Counted from the first letter of the stretch, positions 7,879 through 17,036 are shown. The stretch: DNA of 18,209 nt from Actinomyces sp. (GCF_030530635.1 NZ_JAUMUL010000015.1:1-18209), one strand, 5' to 3'. Made by a program: numbers and translations. Notes: generated by a model from the sequence alone, not told the origin.

Positions 7879-8065
7879 TCAGGCGGTGTTGGCGAGCGTG
7901 TATGATCCCTTGGGATCGTTGAGATTGTGCCGACGCCGGATCGGGCTTGTGGTGCCAGCGGTTCGGCAGTTCCGAGGACGGCACGTACCTCTACCGTACG
8001 AACCGCCAGGCCAACACAACTCGCAAACACGAAGGCCCTTATACCGGCCTCGGTGTCGAAGCGGC

Positions 8066-9136
8066 TCAGGCCAGTCGGATGCCGCGGGGGAGCGGACCCG
8101 CCGGGACCCGCAGGCGGCGGGACGCGACCCAGGCCCCGCCTGCACCGAGCAGCAACAGCAGCGCCACACTCGCCGGCCAGAACGCCACGTGGCCGGCGCC
8201 GGACTCGTCGCGCGAGTTCTCGTAGGCGTCGCCGTCGCGGTCATTGGCCTGCTCGGCGCAGGGGTTACGGATCGTTGGTTCTGAGGACCGTGGGTCGCGC
8301 ATCGTGTCGATTGCGCGGCCGAGCCCCTCCAGAAAGCTCTCGGAGCCGTAGTGGCTCAGCGGTGCTCGGGCCGACACATCTCCCAGTGCCACAAAGGGAT
8401 TGGGGATGAGCATCCACCAGATCCGCTCGCCGTGAGTGACAGTCTCGTAGTGGCTGTGGGGGTCCTCGCGGCACACCAGTTGGTCATCCGTGGAGGCGTC
8501 GTAGTCAATACTGTAGGTGATCCGTTCCCGCTGCTCCTGCACCATGGGAGTCACGATCGCGGTGGCCAGGGGTGTGCCGACCGTCAATGCCGCCACCACC
8601 AGGTAAGTCAGCACAGCGGATGCCGAGGTCCGGGCCGTCAGCGCGGAGAAGCCCAGGCCGATGCCGCACACTGACCCCAGCGTCACCACCAGCAGCAGCA
8701 TATGGCCCAGCAGCGCCGGCAGGCTCGCCCCGCCCACCGCCGCCAGTATCAGCAGGAATGGCAGTGCCACCGCCAGGAAGGCCATGGCCGCCGTCCACGC
8801 CGCCAGCAGCTTACCGACGGCGATCTCCCAGCTGCGCAGCGCCGTGGCCTGCAGCGGCGCCAGGGTCGCGTCGGCGCGGTCCCCGTTGATGGAGGTGGCC
8901 GACAGCGTGGGTGCCACGATCAACCCGATCCCGAGCACGAAGCACAGCACCATGTCATACAGGACCGGTGCGAACTCCTCGCGTTCCATGCCCGCGGAGA
9001 CGGACAGTCCCGTCATGCCCACGAACAGCACTATGAGCACCAGCGCCCACACCAGCAGCATTACCCACCAGCGGGTCGACCGCACTCGCTGCCGCAACTC
9101 CAGCACCATCACGGTGCGTATGCCCCGTCGGCTCAT
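8066..9136 (-). CDS. ABC-2-type transporter permease
   Basis: This is a 356-residue integral membrane protein, the transmembrane partner of the ATPase encoded just upstream. A cytoplasmic basic N-terminus precedes hydrophobic segments at about residues 23-43, 62-82, 111-135, 141-165 and 172-197, and a last one at about 318-338. That is the usual six-helix ABC-2 layout, with the characteristic SATSINGDRADATLAPL stretch after helix 2. A large loop at about 200-317 is probably extracytoplasmic and contains two cysteines (C222, C293) that could form a disulfide. The start ATG overlaps the ATPase stop by 4 bp, so the pair is translationally coupled. The substrate cannot be deduced; an antimicrobial, a peptide or sodium are all possible. 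Confidence 0.85.
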   Translation of the reverse strand: MSRRGIRTVMVLELRQRVRSTRWWVMLLVWALVLIVLFVGMTGLSVSAGMEREEFAPVLYDMVLCFVLGIGLIVAPTLSATSINGDRADATLAPLQATALRSWEIAVGKLLAAWTAAMAFLAVALPFLLILAAVGGASLPALLGHMLLLVVTLGSVCGIGLGFSALTARTSASAVLTYLVVAALTVGTPLATAIVTPMVQEQRERITYSIDYDASTDDQLVCREDPHSHYETVTHGERIWWMLIPNPFVALGDVSARAPLSHYGSESFLEGLGRAIDTMRDPRSSEPTIRNPCAEQANDRDGDAYENSRDESGAGHVAFWPASVALLLLLGAGGAWVASRRLRVPAGPLPRGIRLA

Positions 9137-10134
9137 GCGCGTTCCTCCTCCATTGCGAGATACGCCGCCTCCAGCGCACCGGTCGCCGGAGCGAAGGACA
9201 CCACCTCGACTCCGTCCTCAACGGCCTGCCGCAGAATGCGTGCCGCGGCGTCGTCGTCGGCCACATCCAAATGCACTGAACCGTCGGGGTCGACGACGGC
9301 ACCTGGCGGTGCCCCCGCCCGCGCCCACGCCGCCAGGCGCCCGGAGTCCAGGGCCCGCATCCGCCAGGTGGTGCGCAGCAGCGTGGGCCGCACCGGGGCC
9401 ATGCCGCCTGCGGTCGCCGTGGTCTCCGCCCCTGCGTCTTCTGCGGCCTGGCTAGACGCCGCGGTGGCAGCATCGGTGAGGCCTGTGCCGGGAGGTGCAA
9501 CCGCGCGCCCGCGGGACATGAAGACGACGCCGTCGACCATCTCCTCCAGTTCGCCCAGCACGTGGCTGGAGATCAGCACCGTCGCCCCCTGGTCGGCCAG
9601 GTCTCGCAGAATGCCGCGCAGATCAGCGCGTGAGCGGGGGTCCATGCCAGCAGCCGGCTCATCCAGCAGCAGCACCTGCGGGGAATGGACGAGCGCTCGC
9701 GCCAGGCCCAGGCGCTGCTTCTGCCCACGCGACAGCACGCGTGCCGGGGTGCGAGCCATGTCCTCCAGGTGCACGAGGGCGAGCATGTCGGCGGCGCGTT
9801 CGCGGGCGGTTTCGTCGTCGAGTCCCTGGGCGGCGGCGAAGGTCAGCAGGATCTCCGTGCAGGTCAGCGAGTCCCAGGTGCCGAAGGCATCCGGCATCCA
9901 ACCCACCGCCTGGTGCACCTGGCGCGGCTGGGTGACCGGGTCGAGGCCCGCCACCTTGATTGTGCCCGTGTCCGGGCGTAGTAGGGCCGCCAGCATGAGC
10001 AGCAGGGTGGTTTTGCCCGCCCCGTTGGGGCCAACCAGGCCGGTGATGGCACCGGAGGGTGCGGACAGGCTCAGCCGCTGCACGGCCGGCGCCGACCCGA
10101 AGAAGCGTGTGACCTGGTTCGCCTCAATGCTCAT
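9133..10134 (-). CDS. ABC transporter ATP-binding protein
   Basis: This is the nucleotide-binding subunit (333 aa) that powers the adjacent permease. Walker A GPNGAGKTT is at residues 35-43, the signature is LSRGQ (134-138, an Arg in place of the usual Gly), Walker B VLLLDEP is at 154-160, and the switch His is H191. After residue about 215 comes an Ala/Thr/Glu-rich linker and a C-terminal domain of roughly 100 residues (RPTLLRTTWRMRALDSGRL to the end). This kind of extension occurs in drug- or peptide-exporting ABC-2 ATPases. ATG 10134 has no clear Shine-Dalgarno, but TACATT lies six bases upstream, suggesting a leaderless message. No regulator gene adjoins the pair. Confidence 0.9.
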   Translation of the reverse strand: MSIEANQVTRFFGSAPAVQRLSLSAPSGAITGLVGPNGAGKTTLLLMLAALLRPDTGTIKVAGLDPVTQPRQVHQAVGWMPDAFGTWDSLTCTEILLTFAAAQGLDDETARERAADMLALVHLEDMARTPARVLSRGQKQRLGLARALVHSPQVLLLDEPAAGMDPRSRADLRGILRDLADQGATVLISSHVLGELEEMVDGVVFMSRGRAVAPPGTGLTDAATAASSQAAEDAGAETTATAGGMAPVRPTLLRTTWRMRALDSGRLAAWARAGAPPGAVVDPDGSVHLDVADDDAAARILRQAVEDGVEVVSFAPATGALEAAYLAMEEERA

Positions 10135-10140
10135 GGGGTC

Positions 10141-10146
10141 AATGTA
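10141..10146 (-). promoter_or_regulatory. putative -10 (TACATT) for leaderless ABC operon mRNA
   Basis: On the minus strand TACATT is followed by exactly six bases and then the ATG of the ABC ATPase gene. No ribosome-binding site is visible in those bases, which fits a leaderless start. The -35 is not recognisable. Confidence 0.45.
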
Positions 10147-10169
10147 ACGGTTAAGTCATGGGGTGGTGA

Positions 10170-10271
10170 GCCTACCGCCCGGACCAGCGCGTGGTAGTCG
10201 GCCCGGACGAGCTGCGCATCCGCGAGTTGTCCGCCCGGGCGGGGACCGGCGAGGTGGACGAGGACAGCTGA
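10170..10271 (+). pseudogene. recR relic (fragment with probable internal deletion)
   Basis: From 10197 the translation reads VGPDELRIRELSARAGTGEV and then DEDS-stop. The intact RecR encoded at 4393-5007 has VGPDDLRIRELFTRVGDGEV. About 60 of 73 bases match by my hand alignment. The last codons (VDEDS-stop) resemble the real RecR C-terminus VDEEH-stop, so the fragment looks like recR with about 60 Toprim residues deleted internally. The upstream frame (AYRPDQRVV) runs back to a stop at 10167-10169 and does not obviously match. It is not expected to be functional. It marks a duplication or rearrangement involving recR. Confidence 0.7.
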
Positions 10272-10407
10272 ATGACGGTAGGCCTGAGCCGAGGATTCGG
10301 CCGCACCTTCCGTGCACACCCCACCCGCAATCGCGAAAAGCCGGGTACCCTGGATTAACCATTGTCGGCTCAAGGTCGAAGGGCCCTGGGTGCGGGAGGG
10401 GAGGGTT

Positions 10408-10917
10408 ATGCCTACCATCGGACGACGTCACGCCCTCAGAGCGGTACTGATTACCGGTGCTGCCGCCACTGGGATCCCGGTTCTGATGGGGTGCTCGACT
10501 TCGACGTCGCCCGGTGACTCGGGGACCCCCTCAGCGGGCCCGCAGGGCTCCGGAGGCGCCGCTCCCGGGGGCTCCGTAGCGACGCCGGCACCCTCCAGCG
10601 ATGCGAGCGCTGAGGGGGAGTTGCTCACACCCCGCGATGATCTGGTTTCGCCGTCGCGTATCCAGTGGGACTCGTGGAGGCTGATCGACCCGACAACGGT
10701 GGAGGTGAGCTTTGTCGGCGGCTCGCCCACATGCATCGGCGTATCCGTGGAGCTGCGGGAGACCCCGCAAGACGTCACCATTAATCTCAGCGATGGGGTG
10801 CTGCCTGAGATGGCAGACGCCAATTGCCCGGCGATCGCGGTGCTGTCGGCGGTGCGAGTCACGCTCGCCGAGGACCTCGCTGAGCGAGAGGTGCGCCAAG
10901 ACGACACTTCGGAGTGA
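10408..10917 (+). CDS. small lipoprotein of unknown function
   Basis: This is a 169-residue predicted lipoprotein. The N-terminus has GRRHALRA followed by a hydrophobic stretch and the lipobox LMGC (lipidated Cys at residue 29). The twin Arg could make this a Tat-dependent export signal. A Ser/Gly/Pro-rich linker (about 30-72) leads to a compact domain with one cysteine pair (SPTCIGV, DANCPAI) and the segment SRIQWDSWRLIDPTTVEVSF, suggesting a small beta-rich fold stabilised by a disulfide. ATG 10408 is chosen because GGGAGGGGAGG (10395-10405) precedes it; the longer frame from 10312 would bury the signal peptide. A weak 6-bp hairpin (10920-10934) follows the stop. I do not recognise the family. 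Confidence 0.75.
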   Translation: MPTIGRRHALRAVLITGAAATGIPVLMGCSTSTSPGDSGTPSAGPQGSGGAAPGGSVATPAPSSDASAEGELLTPRDDLVSPSRIQWDSWRLIDPTTVEVSFVGGSPTCIGVSVELRETPQDVTINLSDGVLPEMADANCPAIAVLSAVRVTLAEDLAEREVRQDDTSE

Positions 10918-11084
10918 GCCGCCGGTTGCCGGCGCCGAGGCCGGATGACGGCGCGCAGGCGCTAGGTGTCTCGCCGGCAGAGGGCGAGGGCATAGGTCGC
11001 GAGGTTGAAGGTGTGCGTCCGGTGGTCGTGACTGTTGCAGACGGCCCTTGGCCGCTGACACCTACCCGACGAGTCGGAGTGCCA

Positions 11085-11090
11085 TAGGAT
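11085..11090 (+). promoter_or_regulatory. putative -10 (TAGGAT) for leaderless ATPase mRNA
   Basis: TAGGAT is followed by exactly six bases before ATG 11097, with no Shine-Dalgarno in between. The upstream gap (10918-11084) also has an 8-bp inverted repeat TAGGTGTC (10963) / GACACCTA (11057) of unknown role. Confidence 0.45.
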
Positions 11091-11096
11091 AGATCC

Positions 11097-12143
11097 ATGG
11101 TTGACCAGCCGATCACACGCCTCGACGTGACCGACTTCGGGCCCTTTGCGTCGGCTGACCTGACCTTCTCGCCTCAGATCAACGTCTTTGTCGGCACGAA
11201 CAACACCGGCAAGTCCATGCTCCTCAAGCTGCTGTACGCCATGACGGCGGTGGCCTCGGAGAAGTCGAACCCGGCGGGGCGCGGTTCGGGCGCCGACAGC
11301 TGGCCGGGGGACCTTCCCGGCAAGCTGCGCGGCGTCTTCAACTCGGGCTCGATCAGTTCGCTCACCACGCACGGGAAACGTCCGACACGTCTTAACCTAA
11401 CGCTGGGCGACGGAAGTGATCTCGCCTACGAGTTCTCGGACGACGAGATGCCCGGTGATCGCAATGTCTTCCTCGACGTCGGCTTCCGCCGCCCCCGTGG
11501 CTTTCCCGTATTCATTCCCGCACACGAGATCCTATCGGTCGCCCGCGGTCTGCGCTCGCTCTTCGCCACCTACGAGGTCCCCTTCGATGAGACCTGGAAC
11601 GACCTGGCGACGCTCCTTTACCGCCCCCGACTCAAGGACCGCTCCGACACGGAGATTGAGGACTTCATCGGCGACATCGTCGGCGGGCGCTTCGAGGTGA
11701 GGGATGAGCGCTTCGCTCTGCGCCGCGACACAGAGGGTGATTCAGGTGTTCAGTTTGAGGCGCCGCTGGTCTCCGAGGGGCACCGCAAGCTCGGCATGAT
11801 CCAGGTGCTCCTCGCCAACGGAGTCCTCAAGGACCAGGGTTACCTGTTCTGGGACGAGCCGGAGGCCAACCTCAACCCCGCTTCCATCCGGCTTCTCGCC
11901 CCGCTCATCGCCGGGCTCGCCCGCCGCGGTGTCCAGGTCTTCCTCGCCACCCACAGCCTCTTCCTCCTGCGCGAGCTCCAGATGCTCGATGAGGATGAGG
12001 CCGCGGACATCCGCTACTTCGGGCTCGACCGTGCCAACGACGATCCGGTGACCGTGACGCAGGCCGATGACCTTGACGATCTGCCCGTCATCACTGCCCT
12101 CGACGCCGAGCTCGAGCAGTCCACCCGCTACCTCCACCGGTGA
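11097..12143 (+). CDS. AAA15/OLD-type ATPase, candidate defence-system component
   Basis: This is a 348-residue SMC/ABC-like ATPase of the AAA15 (OLD-like) class. The N-terminal strand ITRLDVTDFGPFASADLTF leads to Walker A GTNNTGKS (residues 33-40). After a mid-region of about 180 residues come the signature-like SEG (226-228), Walker B YLFWDEPEAN (249-258) and the switch motif ATHS (284-287). It has no Toprim nuclease domain, unlike full-length OLD proteins. ATPases of this class often partner with a nuclease or effector in phage defence. Here the next gene is a truncated protein with an E-A-K nuclease-type motif. The start is ATG 11097 with a well-placed -10. I cannot match the pair to a named defence system; the defence role is inferred from class and context. 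Confidence 0.85.
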   Translation: MVDQPITRLDVTDFGPFASADLTFSPQINVFVGTNNTGKSMLLKLLYAMTAVASEKSNPAGRGSGADSWPGDLPGKLRGVFNSGSISSLTTHGKRPTRLNLTLGDGSDLAYEFSDDEMPGDRNVFLDVGFRRPRGFPVFIPAHEILSVARGLRSLFATYEVPFDETWNDLATLLYRPRLKDRSDTEIEDFIGDIVGGRFEVRDERFALRRDTEGDSGVQFEAPLVSEGHRKLGMIQVLLANGVLKDQGYLFWDEPEANLNPASIRLLAPLIAGLARRGVQVFLATHSLFLLRELQMLDEDEAADIRYFGLDRANDDPVTVTQADDLDDLPVITALDAELEQSTRYLHR

Positions 12144-12546
12144 CCACCTGTGGCTCATTGAGGCGAAGGACTACGCCTACCCGGAGGCGAGAGAGCCCAA
12201 GGACCTGGTCGCCGTCGTGGCCGAGAAGGTCGTGGATACGCTCGCGGGCCTGCACGCCGGGACTCGCGCTGAACATGCCGAGCGGGAGATATGCCGTAAG
12301 GCGGTGAAGACGCAGTGGCTTTCGGTAGCGCTGCGCATCGACCTGCCCGGCGCGCAGCCGCACGCGAGGCGAGGTCGGCAAGCCGCCGCACAGCGAACGA
12401 TGGCGGACTACCAGCAGGCCCTCCGCAAGTCGCTCCGCCGCGTAGTCAACGGCAAGGTTCATGTCGTCACAGGCCGGGAGAACCCGTCGACTGTCGCGTG
12501 GACCGTGCGATGGAGCGAGGAGGGACGTCGGGTTCACCGGCAGTAG
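12142..12546 (+). pseudogene. C-terminal remnant of a PD-(D/E)xK-like partner protein
   Basis: The frame reads GDHLWLIEAKDYAYPEAREP and ends 134 codons later at 12546. The strand HLWLIEAKDY carries an E-x-K pair (Glu 12160, Lys 12166) like the core of PD-(D/E)xK nuclease folds, but the upstream Asp strand is missing. The open frame does extend back to an ATG at 12067. Its first 25 residues are only a Pro/Ser-rich out-of-frame shadow of the ATPase end, so the real N-terminus (I would expect roughly 50-70 residues) appears deleted right at the ATPase stop. I recall similar intact small proteins next to AAA15 ATPases in other bacteria, but cannot name a family. It could still be translated from a non-canonical start. 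Confidence 0.55.
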
Positions 12547-12611
12547 GTGTGTCTTCGAGGGACGCCGCCGGATCGACGAGGAGGGCTGAGTCGGGAGCCG
12601 GTCGGGCGTTG

Positions 12612-12692
12612 CACGACCTTGGTGTACGTTCCACGACCACCCCGGGGTCGTGAAACATGTACCAAGGTCGTGGAACGGCGCCAGGGGTCGTG
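12612..12692. repeat. 20-bp-phased CACGACC / GGTCGTG dyad array
   Basis: ACGACC starts at 12613 and 12633, and its complement GGTCGT at 12646, 12666 and 12686; spacing within each half is exactly 20 bp. The halves meet at a 7-nt centre (12639-12645). Bases 12612-12638 can pair with 12646-12672 over 27 positions with about four mismatches. The arms share CACGACCTTGGT and its complement, so this is one repeat unit in opposite orientations. It lies between the nuclease remnant and lysC, upstream of the presumed lysC -10. It could end transcription from the left or bind a protein. Confidence 0.8.
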
Positions 12693-12720
12693 GGACGCGG
12701 CGGAGCGTCAACGCGGGCCG

Positions 12721-12726
12721 TATGCT
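12721..12726 (+). promoter_or_regulatory. candidate lysC -10 (TATGCT)
   Basis: TATGCT fits TANNNT and lies 104 bp before the lysC ATG, which would give a leader of about 98 nt. It sits about 30 bp after the phased array. No convincing -35 is seen. I found no known lysine-riboswitch hallmarks in the leader by eye. Confidence 0.3.
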
Positions 12727-12830
12727 TAGCCCCGACGCCACGCCGAGGACGCCGGGACGCCCCGCGCGGGCGCCCGCCGAGTCGGCGTCGGCGCAGACCG
12801 TACCGGCAGCACAACGGCAGGAACCCCCAC

Positions 12831-14317
<1,487 letters not shown>

Positions 14318-14321
<4 letters not shown>

Positions 14322-15457
14322 GCAATCAGAACGATCAATATGCAGATGCTTCCCGGACGGCCGCGGCCCCCGGGGGTGCGCGCGGATACGTCGGTTCCGA
14401 GGACGGCATCGCCGTCGCCGTCGTCGGCGCCACCGGGCAGGTCGGACGGGTCATGCTCGCCATGCTCGCGCAGCGCGACTTCCCCGCCCGTAGCCTGCGC
14501 CTGTTCTCCTCCGCCCGTTCCGCCGGGACCATGGTGGAGTTCCGCGGTGCCCGCATCGAGGTGGAGGATGTGGCCACCGCCGACTTGACCGGCATCGATG
14601 TGGCCATCTTCTCCGCCGGCGGGGCCGCTTCCCGCGAGTACGCGCCCCGCTTCGCCGCCGCCGGCGCCGTCGTGGTGGACAACTCCTCCGCCTGGCGCCG
14701 CGACCCGCAGGTGCCGCTGGTGGTCGCCGAGGTCAACCCCGAGGCGCTGGCCGACCGCCCCAAGGGCATCATCGCCAACCCCAACTGCACCACCATGGCG
14801 ATCATGCCGGCCCTGAAGGTGCTGCACGATGAGGCCGGGCTCCGGCGCCTGGTCGCCTCCACCTACCAGGCCGTGTCCGGCTCCGGGCGCGCCGGGGTCG
14901 CCGAGCTGGCCGGGCAGGTGCGCGGCGTCGTCGAGCAGGGGCAGGAGATCGAGGGCCTCGCCCTGGACGGCCGGGCCGTCAGCTTTCCCGAGCCGGGCGT
15001 GTACGTGGACACCATCGCCTTCAACGCCGTCGCCTGGGCCGGGAACGACGCCGGTGACGGGACCGGGGAGACCGATGAGGAGCAGAAGCTGCGCTACGAG
15101 TCCCGCAAGATCCTGGGGATCCCGGAGCTGCGCGTATCCGGCACCTGCGTGCGCATCCCGGTGTTCTCCGGGCACGGCGTGAGTGTGAGCGCCGAGTTCG
15201 AGCGCGCTCTCAGCCCGGAACGGGCGATCGAGTTGCTGCGCGCCGCCCCCGGCGTCACCTACGAGGAAGTACCCAGCCCGCTGAAGTCCGCCGGCCGCGA
15301 CGGCACCTTCGTGGGTCGGGTGCGCGCCGACCAGGCCTGGGATGAGGGGCACGGCATCGCGCTATTCGCGGTCGGCGACAACCTGCGCAAGGGCGCCGCC
15401 CTGAACGCCGTCCAGCTCGCCGAACTGGTCGCCGCCAACCTGCGCCGAGATCGGTAG
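14318..15457 (+). CDS. asd: aspartate-semialdehyde dehydrogenase
   Basis: Asd reduces aspartyl phosphate to aspartate semialdehyde with NADPH, the second step after LysC and also a supply line for diaminopimelate in the cell wall. The nucleotide-binding loop GATGQVG is at residues 38-43 and following, DNSSAWRRDPQVPLVVAEVN at 121-140, the catalytic Cys157 in NPNCTT, and the active-site His286 in RIPVFSGHGVSV. The protein is 379 aa, with about 30 extra N-terminal residues (Ala/Gly-rich) before the usual start of the fold. GGAGG (14304-14308) serves the ATG at 14318, which overlaps the lysC stop as ATGA, so the genes are coupled. The last three codons and the stop form the first unit of a 23-bp repeat. 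Confidence 0.95.
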
Positions 15458-15523
15458 AAGTTACGTACCGAGGTCGGTAGAAGTTACGTACCGAGATCGG
15501 TAGATATAACCGCCGAGATCGGT
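15445..15523. repeat. 23-bp tandem array of CCGAG(A/G)TCGGT at the asd 3' end
   Basis: CCGAGATCGGT or CCGAGGTCGGT starts at 15445, 15468, 15491 and 15513 (spacing 23, 23, 22). The first two spacers are identical (AGAAGTTACGTA), the third is AGATATAACCG. Each core is an imperfect palindrome (CCGA/TCGG). The first unit overlaps the last codons and stop of asd, and the array ends about 45 bp before the convergent oxygenase gene. On the minus strand the second unit reads CGACCTCGGTACGT, close to CGACCTTGGTACAT in the array at 12612-12692. Confidence 0.9.
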
Positions 15524-15566
15524 CGAAGCGGCGTCGTCGGGCGCCCGCCAACCGGCTACGGACGTG

Positions 15567-16915
15567 CTACTGCGCGTCCCGCATGACCCGCGGGTCCAGA
15601 CCGTACTGCGGCGGCACTTCCAGGTGCTCGCGCAGAGTGGTACCCCGGTAGTCGTGATGGAACAGCCCGCGTTCGCGCAGGATCGGGACCACCTCGTCCA
15701 CAAAGGTGTCGATCCCGTCCTGGTTGACGTCGGGAGAGATCCAGAAGCCGTCGCATGCGCCGGCTTCGAACCACTGTTGCATGTGATCGGCCACGACGGA
15801 GGGCGGGCCCACCGGGGTGGGGTGGTAGTCAATGACGCCGTGGGCCAGGATGTCGCGAATCGTCCACCCCTCCCGGGCGATGCTCAGGGCATGGCGGGAG
15901 CGGGGATCGAAACTGCTGGGTCGGGCGTCGGTCAGCTCTCCGGCCGTCAATGGCCGGTCGATCTGCTCCGGCTCCAAGTCCAGTCCCAGCATGGCGCCCA
16001 GGTAGGGGACCCGCTGCGGGGCACTGACCTCATCCAACTGGCGTCTGCGGGCCAGAGCATCCTCTACCGTGGCGCCAATGAGGGGCATGAGCCCGGCGAA
16101 GAACTTGACCTCCTCCGGGTTGCGGCCGTACTGGCGGGCGGCCCGGCGTACGGCGTCGCGCTGGGCGCGGGCATCCTCAATGGTGAAGGCCGCACCGATG
16201 ACGCCGCTGGCGTAGCGTCCGGCAATGGTCAGGCCGTACTCCCCGCCCCCGGCGGAGAAGATGACCGGCTGCCCCTGCTCGGACGGCGGGATCGGCAGGG
16301 GCCCTTGGGAAGCGACGTGCTCCCCGCGCAGGTTCACCGGGCGCACCCGGTCCATGTCGACGAAACGGCCGGTGGCCTTGTCCCGGGTCCAGGCGTCCTC
16401 GCCCCAGCTGCCCCACAGGGCCTGGACGGTCTGGATCACCTCGTGCGCGCGGCCATAGCGGACCGGGCGCTCCGCGATGGTCTGGCCGAAGTTCGCGGCG
16501 GCGGCCGGATCCGCAGTAGTCACCGCGTTCCAGCCGAAGCGGCCGTGAGTGATCACATCGAGGGCCTTGTACTGGCGGGCGATGTTGTAGGGCTCGTTGA
16601 AGGTGGTGGTGCCGGTGGCCACGAAGCCGATCCGGGAGGTCTCGCGGGCCAGGGCGGCGATGGTAACCACCGGATCCATGGTGGCCTGGGGGATACCTCC
16701 CCCCCCATGGAGGGAGTGATCGCGAGGTTGTCGGGCAGGAAGAGGAAGTCGAAGGTGCCGCGCTCCGCGGCGCGGGCGTAGCGGACCTGGGCCTCGATGT
16801 CGGCATAGGCGGCCGGGTTCACGCCGGGGGCGCGCCAGGCGTTGGCCTGCGAGCCGTATCCGGTTCCCAGGTGCATGCCCAGGATCATCTGTCGTTTGGC
16901 GGGAGTGGTGTTCAT
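15567..16915 (-). pseudogene. NtaA/SnaA/DszA-type flavin monooxygenase, frameshifted at a G8 tract
   Basis: This is a bacterial-luciferase-like, FMNH2-dependent monooxygenase of the nitrilotriacetate-monooxygenase type, about 449 residues if in frame. The N-terminal part (MNTTPAKRQMILGMHLGTGY to ITPSMGG) is in one frame. From GGIPQATMDPVVTIAALARE to VMRDAQ it is in another, with family motifs GRFGWNAVTT, FSAGGGEYG and DGFWISPDVNQDG. The switch occurs in a run of eight G on the coding strand (16699-16706); one G more, or two fewer, would restore the frame. Upstream ATG 16915 has an excellent AGAGGAG site. The flavin reductase encoded just upstream would supply FMNH2. It may be phase-variable, a true pseudogene or a homopolymer sequencing error. 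The substrate is unknown. Confidence 0.8.
16699..16706 (-). repeat. homopolymer tract (G8 on the coding strand) at the frameshift
   Basis: The plus strand shows eight consecutive C, following ACCT and followed by ATGG. On the coding strand this is ATG followed by seven further G and AGG. Reading frames before and after it belong to one protein but differ by one base, so tract length decides whether the oxygenase is made. Confidence 0.9.
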
Positions 16916-17016
16916 GGTGCTCCTCTGAAATTCGTAGCGGGCAGCGCGTCTTGCGCACTAGGCGCACTGTCCATAACTGCGGGTCCGTAGGGCGGTGTTG
17001 GGCGGCGCATATCTAT

Positions 17017-17030
17017 CTCCGGCGCCGGAG
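17017..17030. other. 14-bp perfect palindrome between flavin reductase and oxygenase genes
   Basis: CTCCGGCGCCGGAG is a perfect palindrome 7 bp past the end of the flavin reductase gene and about 100 bp before the oxygenase start. It may be an intra-operon hairpin that attenuates transcription or stabilises mRNA. Confidence 0.35.
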
Positions 17031-17036
17031 GCGGGG

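Noticed and set aside
7904..7917. GATCCC-tt-GGGATC inverted repeat as an operator
   Set aside because: Only a 6-bp stem with a 2-nt centre, far from any start codon; no context to support a role.
7584..8030. Minus-strand frame of 148 codons in the convergent gap
   Set aside because: It runs through the phased repeats, has no recognisable domain and no good ribosome site; likely chance.
10962..11050. Minus-strand peptide frame ending in TYALALCRRDT, possible gene relic
   Set aside because: Too short and not matched to any family I can name; could be chance.
12657..12830. Upstream in-frame extension of lysC
   Set aside because: Arg/Pro-rich and overlapping the repeat array; the conserved aspartokinase N-terminus begins at ATG 12831.
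15445..15523. CRISPR array
   Set aside because: Core of 11 bp and spacers of 11-12 bp that are themselves repeated; no cas genes. Not CRISPR.
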